Shown: piece after piece, positions 56,343 to 64,000 of the stretch
Layout: every line of letters begins with the position of its first letter
How positions within the stretch are numbered: position 1 is the stretch's first letter
Assembly: GCF_001540865.1 (NCBI RefSeq)
Contig: NC_033628.1
Location: forward strand, 9,829,214 to 9,893,213
DNA length: 64,000 nucleotides
Origin: Ananas comosus
Taxonomy: Eukaryota; Streptophyta; Magnoliopsida; Poales; Bromeliaceae
Direction of reading: 5' to 3'
The notes under the pieces: model-generated
Told to the model about the DNA's origin: nothing
Databases searched by the model: none
Seen by the model: the letters and a program-made list of their open reading frames with translations, nothing else
Program-made: the position numbers and the translations under genes

Positions 56343-58173
56343 CTCGAGGGGTTCCAGTACATACAAAATGTTTATTACACTACTCGCTCCAGTGAGTACC
56401 CAGACAACAACGATATGTACATAAAAAATTTCAAAACTACCTGTGGGAGATACTCCTCTAGCACAGCAACAAGTCTGGAAAGGATCTAGCTCACAACTCC
56501 CTTTCCACTATCAGAATCTACGACAGCAGCAGCCACAGAAGAAGGCTCTGTAAAAGGGGTCAACAACTGGGTGTGAGAACTACTACAAAAAGAAGTAATT
56601 CTCAATGGGTACCGCTACCGACCTCAACGGCTTACCCACTAAGTCTACAGAAAGTATGTAGAAAGATAGTAAAGGAAGCTGGTAAAATTCTACAGCTATA
56701 TGCCACTATACTATTGCTAACCAACACTAACTATCTGTAGATATAAGCAAGATGCAACCTTTGATCCAATCTCAGTAGGAATTATGAACGCACCCATCCC
56801 GCCTGTCGAAGCTACACTAACCACCACCACGCTGGGTTGTTGGTGGAGAGCAAGTCCAACCAGGACACTACGACATCAACGCAAAAGCACTAAGCCCGAC
56901 TCCGGAGTGGCACTCGTGGGCGCTACCCATCTGAGTATGCAAGCGTGTCTCTGCCGAGTTCAATCAGGCTCTCATGGACTATAATCAAAACAACTAGGTC
57001 TAACTGGTCTAACAACCAACATTCACGTGCCCTCGGCACAATCTGATGAAAACACAGAAATCTCGATCCACCGTCAACCGCGACGACACCCGACAGTCCG
57101 AAACATTCTACACCCAACTATAAAATAAGCTCGGCATCCCAGCACGAGTGTAAACTCATCCTAAACTAATCTGGATATCTAAGACGTACAAACTACAGCG
57201 ATACAAACTAACCACAGCTCCTAAAGCTAAATGTGGTAGTTTTCAGAAAATGACGTGTAGGATCTATAGTTTTCTTCTAAATCAATTCTAAGTTTAACAT
57301 GTAAAACAAATCTAGCATTTAAGCTCCAATTCAGATTTCATTAAAAGCAATGCAAATCGGCGAATCGAGCTACTAACATGATACCACACATGAAGTTTAC
57401 ATGTTGACAACATCTAGGCTTAGGAGAAAATCCGACGATTTCGGTAAACTTCAACCCACCTCGAAACGCTCGTCCAACAACGGTGAGAAGTCGAAAGGAG
57501 AGAAATCTCGCTCTCGCCCGGCCTCCAACGGCACAACCGCGACGCCTACACGCTCGAACGGCTTTCCGGCGGAATGTCGACGTCGATCCGAGCTCAAACC
57601 GTGACCTCCATCAAGCACACGACTCCAACCTAGAGAGAGAGAGGAAGTAGCAACCAGAGGCTCACTCTCTGCCTATCTACACGTATAAAAAGCGGTGGGG
57701 ATAAGGGTGATATAAACGATGCATCAAATGACCAAAAGGCCCCTCACCTACTCAAAAATCCAACTAGAGTACCGGTACCAGGTTTGGTTATCAGTACTCG
57801 GCCTCTCAGTCCGCAACCTCGCACACTGGGTATCGGTACCAGCCCGATGCCGTACCGATACTCGAGCTCGATACTGATAGTCGTCCGATACAATACTGGT
57901 ACTCAGCATCAAATTGGCTCAACCCGAGAGCAGTCTGTTCTGTAATACACTCGGGTACCGGTACTCCCCTATATGGTACTACTACACAACGCTAAAAACT
58001 TGCACTTTGCAGATTTTAATATCAAAACTCTGCTCTCCCGTCGCACTGAGTCCATTTTGCGTCCATTTCGTGCCAAAACGACTCTGACTTGTCCTGACAC
58101 TCTCTAGATGTGTTGACAAGCCTCAGATGCTAAAATCACACGGGCAACCAAACACCAGAGATACTACAGGCAG
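56149..58173. mobile_element. Solo LTR, about 2.0 kb, copy 2
   Basis: Body 56154-58168 starts TGTCACGCCCCG and ends ATACTACA, with a perfect 5-bp duplication GGCAG on both sides. It is inserted in the gag/protease junction of the copia element. Homologous to 38400-40290. Contains a (TA)n run at 56297-56338 and scattered GGTACC-type palindromes near 57770-57970. No coding region. Confidence 0.85.
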
Positions 58174-58762
58174 AGTCAGAGATGATCGATTTTGATGCGC
58201 TATATGCAGCGACCGGAGGTGCTAAAATTTCGGACGACCCGTGGGTGCTCAATTTGGCGTGTTCCTTCCATGTCTGCCCGGAGAAGAAGTCTTTTGCCAC
58301 CTATAAAGCGATCAAGGGTGGAAAGGCTCTGATGGGGAACGGGACGGCGTGCAAAGTTTTAGGAGTCGGCACGATGAAGATCCGAATGCACGATGGGGTC
58401 GTGAGGACACTGATAGGTGTGCGACACGTTCCTACATTGAAGCGAAATTTGATCTCGTTAAACATGTTGGACTCAAAGAGTTGCGATATTTCGGCTTCAA
58501 ATAGAGCTATGAGGGTTCAAAAGCGAAATCGGGTCGTGTGCGAGGCGAACAAGCGCAGAAACTTATACGTTTTGAACGGAAGCACAGTCAGAACAGAAAC
58601 GAAGATGGTTTGGGTTCCAAAAGTTCGCGGAGGTGCAGTAGCTCGAGACGGAGCTGCGGATGTAGTGACAACGAGCGCAGGAAACAAGCTCAAGGTGGAG
58701 CTTGCATGGTGAGCTCGACGTAGCGGTTGAAGACTACAAATCTAATCAAGGTGGAGATTAAA

Positions 58763-59276
58763 CACTACAACAGAATTAGGTTATAGGGACACATGTTTGG
58801 GACACTTTTGAGTGAGTGTCCCATTTATACTAAAACTTAAAAACACATCTACTAATGCCTAAATATAAAGCCCAATCCAACCAAAAATAAAAGATTACTC
58901 TACTCAACCCACCACACCCAGTCCATTTGGCCCAATTACAAACGGGAAAGAAAAAAAAAAGAAAAATCAATTACCATCCTTTCTTCTCTCTTCACTCAAT
59001 TCACTGAAATTCTAGACGAAGAGCCTTTACTGTCGTCCTCCTCCGCCACCGCAGCCAACGAGATAGAGTTTCGGCAGTTGCTAAATGCTTAAATAAGTGT
59101 TGGTAAATTAGCAGCACTCTTTTAGGTTATAGCGACACTCTTTAATTGTCACTATATACCTAGCGACCCCACATATAGCAACACTTTTTAAAAGTGTCGG
59201 TAATTTTAGCTAGCAGCACTTTTTTGACATGTATCTACATTTAAAAGTGTCGCTATAGACCGTTTTTGTTGTAGTA
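58763..59276. mobile_element. CACTA-like non-autonomous element, copy 2
   Basis: Starts CACTACAACAGAATTAGG and ends TTTGTTGTAGTA; inverted relative to the copy at 50367-50884 and similar along its length ('gtctagaatttcag' in one, its complement here). It sits between the polypurine tract and the 3' LTR of the copia element. Confidence 0.75.
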
Positions 59277-59832
59277 ATTGTTAGGATTTGGTTAGATTTG
59301 TAGTTAAATCCTAGTTGGATTAGATTAATATTTAAATCTGTTGGAGATAAATTAAGATTTAAATATTAATTAGAGTATAAATCTAACTAGGCTAAGATTA
59401 ATATTTAAATCTATTAGAGATAAATTAAGATAGCTTTAGATATTAATTAAAATCAAAATTCTATTATATTAGGATTGTGGTACATCCTTAATTGAGCATT
59501 ATATATAATGCATTGGCTCTAATTAGCACAGAGTCTGTGAGAGGGTTATGGCAAATTAATTAAGGCTAGCTGGTACTTCCGAGGAAACAGGCAGAGCCTT
59601 GGGGTGTGCCATACCAGAGAGAAAAAGAGAGAGAGTTATCCATGAGTTGAGTGCACCTTGTGCACGGATGCGCGTGGAGTGCTGTCTTTTTTGTGGGATA
59701 ATAGAAGACGAGAGAAGGGTAGAAAAAATTCAAAAAGAGAGCTCGGAATTATAGTTACTCAGTTGCAGAAGAGGGGTCAGACAGGTTTATAGTGCAACCC
59801 CGATTTGACGCTTTCGTTCCGAAATCCCAACA

Positions 59833-60077
59833 ATCGATACCGGATCCGCAGCCGTCGGTATCGGAGCGGGTTGCCGATTCACAAAATCTAGTACTAAGAC
59901 GAGTACCGCATTCTCAACAAGTTCAGCTCGATCAAATCTAAAATCTCAGTTCTAATAAAATATTATGGATCTGGTCAAATTTTTTTCATCACTCAAACAT
60001 GGATCAGTGTAGTAACTGTATTGGGATTTTCTCTTTTTTTTCTAGTACTGTCGAATCAATCACAAAAGCATCATCAT
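59833..60077. other. Short intergenic DNA
   Basis: Contains 'ccggatccgcagccgtcgg' of unknown origin and then GST 3'-flank DNA shared with copies B and D ('tcgaatcaatcacaa'). No gene. Confidence 0.4.
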
Positions 60078-60255
60078 TTAGGCATCGTTTGAAATTACGG
60101 AGAAGTGAGAAAGTACGATAGAAAAATATTTTATTTGCTTCCGTATGTAGTATTACAGTATATTTTCTATAATTTATCGGAGAACACAGAAAAATATTTC
60201 TATATATTTTTACCCCAACTCTATTTTATAAATCTCAATATCAAACTAAACCTAA
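60078..60255. mobile_element. Tourist/PIF-Harbinger-like MITE, copy 2
   Basis: 'ggcatcgtttgaaattacgg' to 'tcaaactaaacc', flanked by TTA/TAA. Interior 'cggagaacacagaaaaatat' as in the copy at 6676. Inserted in the 3' flank of GST-F. Confidence 0.7.
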
Positions 60256-60484
60256 CAAAATGAAAAAGAATTGACATCATTCCCATATTTTAATATTTTT
60301 CTTCCAAATGTTCCGAACGTCCTTACAAAGCAATACATAAATTCCTTCACTACCTTCACTACTGAAGCTGATCATGAGACTAGCTCGTTTATTCATTAAT
60401 TATATTAAACGTACACCACTTTCTTCTATTTGCGACAAACTTTCATACTGTAGTATTTGATACTAAATTAGCTGTTTTGGGGCA

Positions 60485-61666
<1,182 letters not shown>

Positions 61667-61750
61667 TTACAAAATGCAATCGTTGAGTAAACAACTATAT
61701 GGAGACGGGCTACAAATTTGCTGTGGCTTCGGTGTTTATGATGATGTGGG

Positions 61751-61758
61751 TATTTATA
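61751..61758 (-). promoter_or_regulatory. TATA box of GST-F
   Basis: TATAAATA on the minus strand, 106 bp before the ATG. Confidence 0.7.
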
Positions 61759-62171
61759 GGGAGTCATGAGAGGAGTAGTTGGTTAAGTGAGGAATTGCGT
61801 AGGGTATGACGTTGTTGAATGGTGCAAGAGATTAATTTGGTATAACACTTTGGGTTTAGTCAGTGCCTTTAATGATTTGTTTTCGTTCACAAATTAATTA
61901 ATTTTTAAAAATTAAAAAATATATATAAAGAGAGAGTCCGTTTACAGTGATTTTCAGAATATGACCTTTTAAATTATGATATTTCACTACATAACTACGG
62001 ACTTAACCTTATAGAACTACTATTATTTTAACTCTATAAATCTTCATTTAAAAACCGAAAATCTAAATGCACTAATAACTTAAAAAAATACCATGATTTA
62101 AGGGGTGGAATTCAAAGGGATAGATCTAACGTGGGAAACTTACAAGAACCAAGTGTTAGGTGTTTTCGGAT

Positions 62172-62214
<43 letters not shown>

Positions 62215-62215
62215 G

Positions 62216-62386
62216 GACTTTAATTGGGATTTTTTTTTTTCTGAGAGATAGGTAGCACACTAACCGCTTCATTTATTTCATTTTGAAATAAACTTAGCTG
62301 AAAATATGAATCAACTAGGATTCGAACTTGGATCTCGGGTACCAACCACCAAACCCTTTGCGACTTACTCTAGGGACTTTAATTGG
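62216..62386 (-). mobile_element. SINE upstream of GST-F, intact
   Basis: 12-bp target duplication 'gactttaattgg' (62216-62227, 62375-62386). Minus-strand body with tail 'gataggtagcacactaacc', B-box complement 'ggattcgaacttgg' and head complement 'cgacttactctaggg'. The second copy of this site in the GST-E unit (about 53712) is empty. Confidence 0.9.
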
Positions 62387-62684
62387 ATGTTAAAATGAAA
62401 TATCTAATGATATATAATTTATTTCGTATGAAAACTTTCTTGTAATATTGATGCTAATAGTTTAACTTATATTGCCTAAGCGATATTGAAGCTTGTAATT
62501 TTGTAGCATAATATATTCACCTATGAAGTAATTTTTTTATTTCAAAAAAAACTTAAAAGACCAAAGGATAATAATTTGAATAAAATTTTTATGTATTTAA
62601 ATTGAAGTTAATAGTTTAAAAGAACAATATTTTAGAGACTAGCTGATCTTACTCCTATTTTATCTAAAATCGTGAAAATGTTAT

Positions 62685-62882
62685 TAATGGAACATAATTT
62701 TTTTTATTTTTTTATTTTTTTATTTTAAGAGATAGATACGTAGCACGCTATTCGCTTCATTTAATTCATATAGAAATAAATTTAGCTGTAAATATGAATC
62801 AACTAGGATTCAAACTTGAGATCTCGGGTATCGACCATTAAGTTTTTTGCCACTTGCGTTAGGGACGGTAGGTAATGGAACA
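62685..62882 (-). mobile_element. Second SINE upstream of GST-F
   Basis: 10-bp target duplication 'taatggaaca' (62685-62694, 62873-62882). Poly(T)-rich end, tail 'gtagcacgctattcgcttc', B-box complement 'ggattcaaacttg', head complement 'gccacttgcgttagggacgg'. The GST-E unit lacks it. Confidence 0.9.
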
Positions 62883-63073
62883 GAAAATTTATATGCACGA
62901 CTATCAAAGATCATTCATCACGTAAAATGAGTCGATTCGTCATTGCTGATGTGCACCAGCTTGTTATATATTATTAATTAGTTAATCAGGAGTAAATATT
63001 TTTCTATTAATACATATTTTTTAAGAGAATGAGAGATCTTTTTTTTGACTTACTCTGCTTGGAGAAGAAGAAA

Positions 63074-63115
63074 ATGACTAATTGCGAAGATGTCGCCACT
63101 GCTGTCGTTAGCTAA
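63074..63115 (+). other. Conserved upstream block with 13-codon frame, GST-F unit
   Basis: MTNCEDVATAVVS-stop, 1,429 bp upstream of the GST-F start; see the entry at 37442. Confidence 0.4.
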
Positions 63116-63655
63116 TCGATCTCGCCCTCATAATTTCAACATGTTTATTACGAGCATTAAAGCTTTGCTGCTTTAATTTTGACCATAACTTTTAGACCTA
63201 ACTACAAAAGTCTTTCATGCTCTTTTAAGCCATATTTTATTTATCTTCCCATTAATTGAGCTTCTGTACTTTCGTGTGTTTTCGATTTTGGAATAAAAAT
63301 TTGTAAAATTTTGATAATCTTTCCTGGGGTTGAGCGGGTGGTTGGTAGAATGACACAATTTAAAAAATAGAATTGGTTAAAATAATAAAAAACTTAGAAA
63401 TGCTAAATACTTAGTGCTTTTAAAAGCACCACAACAAACTCTCTTCCCATACAAAAAATTATATCAATTATTTCCCTATATTTATCTATTTTAAGATGGT
63501 CCCTAAATTTAGAGTAGCTGGCTTATTAAATTGTATAACTTAAATGAGTTGCTTATTCTATATTTCAAAATCTGTCAAACTCACAACTAGAAAAAAAAGA
63601 TAAAAAATTAGATAAAAGAGATATCATATTTTATTAATTTGTGTTGAATATATCT

Positions 63656-64000
63656 ATAGTATCCTTGTTTTATTTTATTTATTTATTTACTTTTTTTGTA
63701 GTCGGTTGGTGATGCATGGGGTGGCTTTGGATGCCACGTGCACCCCCATGCATCCTTATCTTGTGGCCTATATGGCTTTGAGATGCAAAGGAAAATTGTG
63801 ATTTACAATTTCTCTCTCTCTCTAGTTTAAAAGAGAGAACTCGTGGAGGCTATAGTGGAGCTTGGAGTGACGTCAACTTCGCGCCAGCGAGCCGTTGGAG
63901 CATGCGTGCGTCGTGGTAGTGCCGTTGGGAGGCCGAGCATGCGCGAAAATTTCTTCTCCTATCGATTTCTCGCTATTCTGAATTAGCTTTTGAGGTGGGT
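63656..64000. other. Unidentified sequence at the right edge
   Basis: The GST-unit homology stops near 63655. What follows has a strong inverted repeat gatgcatggggtg/gcacccccatgcatc (about 63711-63752), a CT run at 63812-63823, and a GC-richer, leader-like segment with 'gcatgcg' repeats. It could be an LTR or a gene promoter; the window ends before this can be decided. Confidence 0.35.

Larger units (their letters stand above)
55798..59832 (+). mobile_element. Degenerate Ty1/copia retrotransposon with two insertions
   Basis: Gag: 'VTTLLYGKETISVEAVTTAL' (from 55810), an in-frame stop near 55985, and a zinc knuckle YFYCHRKGHIKRNC lacking its first Cys. After the solo-LTR insertion (56154-58168) the frame continues at 58182 with a protease-like 'PWVLNLACSFHVCP', where the catalytic Asp of the usual D-S/T-G is Asn. 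A GAG-pre-integrase-like 'RNLYVLNG' follows. Integrase and RT are deleted. The polypurine tract 'aaggtggagat' is followed by a CACTA insertion and then the 3' LTR 59279-59832 (TGTTAGGATTT...AAATCCCAACA). The 5' end is missing. Dead element. Confidence 0.8.

Noticed and set aside
57401..57604. 67-codon ORF in the solo LTR
   Set aside because: Low-complexity, not shared in frame with the first solo LTR, no domain.

Overview
The window is nuclear DNA of a flowering plant, most likely a monocot. Genes have GT-AG introns, intergenic DNA is AT-rich, two genes have very GC-rich coding 5' ends, and transposon remnants lie everywhere. Gene content and repeat style fit a commelinid monocot such as pineapple, but that species guess is inference. 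Single Ns (23529, 30530, 34257, 53086) and a 740-base N block (32266-33005) mark assembly joins.

Layout. 1-9.6 kb: no gene; foldback elements, MITEs, a diverged tandem repeat and one SINE. 9.7-12.0 kb: an intronless subtilisin-like protease. 13.6-16.7 kb: six-exon copper chaperone for Cu/Zn superoxide dismutase (CCS), complete. 17.06-20.74 kb (minus): six-exon CYP704-type cytochrome P450, complete. 20.8-27.9 kb: mostly transposon debris plus an orphan exon of ribosomal protein S8. 27.9-61.6 kb (minus): a tau-class glutathione S-transferase (GSTU) cluster of an orphan second exon (A), a pseudogene (B) and four intact two-exon genes (C, D, E, F). The GST genes are separated by LTR retrotransposons, solo LTRs, SINEs, a LINE 3' end, hAT-, CACTA-, Mutator- and Harbinger-like elements and a 49-bp minisatellite. 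E and F are a very recent duplicate pair, 8,860 bp apart.

How it works together. CCS loads copper into Cu/Zn-SOD, the P450 probably hydroxylates fatty acids in the ER, and the tau GSTs conjugate glutathione to electrophiles in the cytosol. CCS and the GSTs both belong to stress and redox metabolism, but nothing here shows coregulation. The GST cluster is a clear birth-and-death array: each unit carries about 1.5-4 kb of upstream DNA, so copies can be aligned and used as empty or filled sites to date insertions.

Most interesting signals: a foldback element family whose termini are small hairpins of subfamily-specific sequence; a tRNA-derived SINE family whose 3' tail matches the 3' end of a LINE in the same window; Mutator-like elements that share outer ends but each carry a different cryptic simple repeat; and an hAT-type element with a perfect 16-bp TIR and 8-bp target duplication that carries promoter/5'UTR-like DNA.
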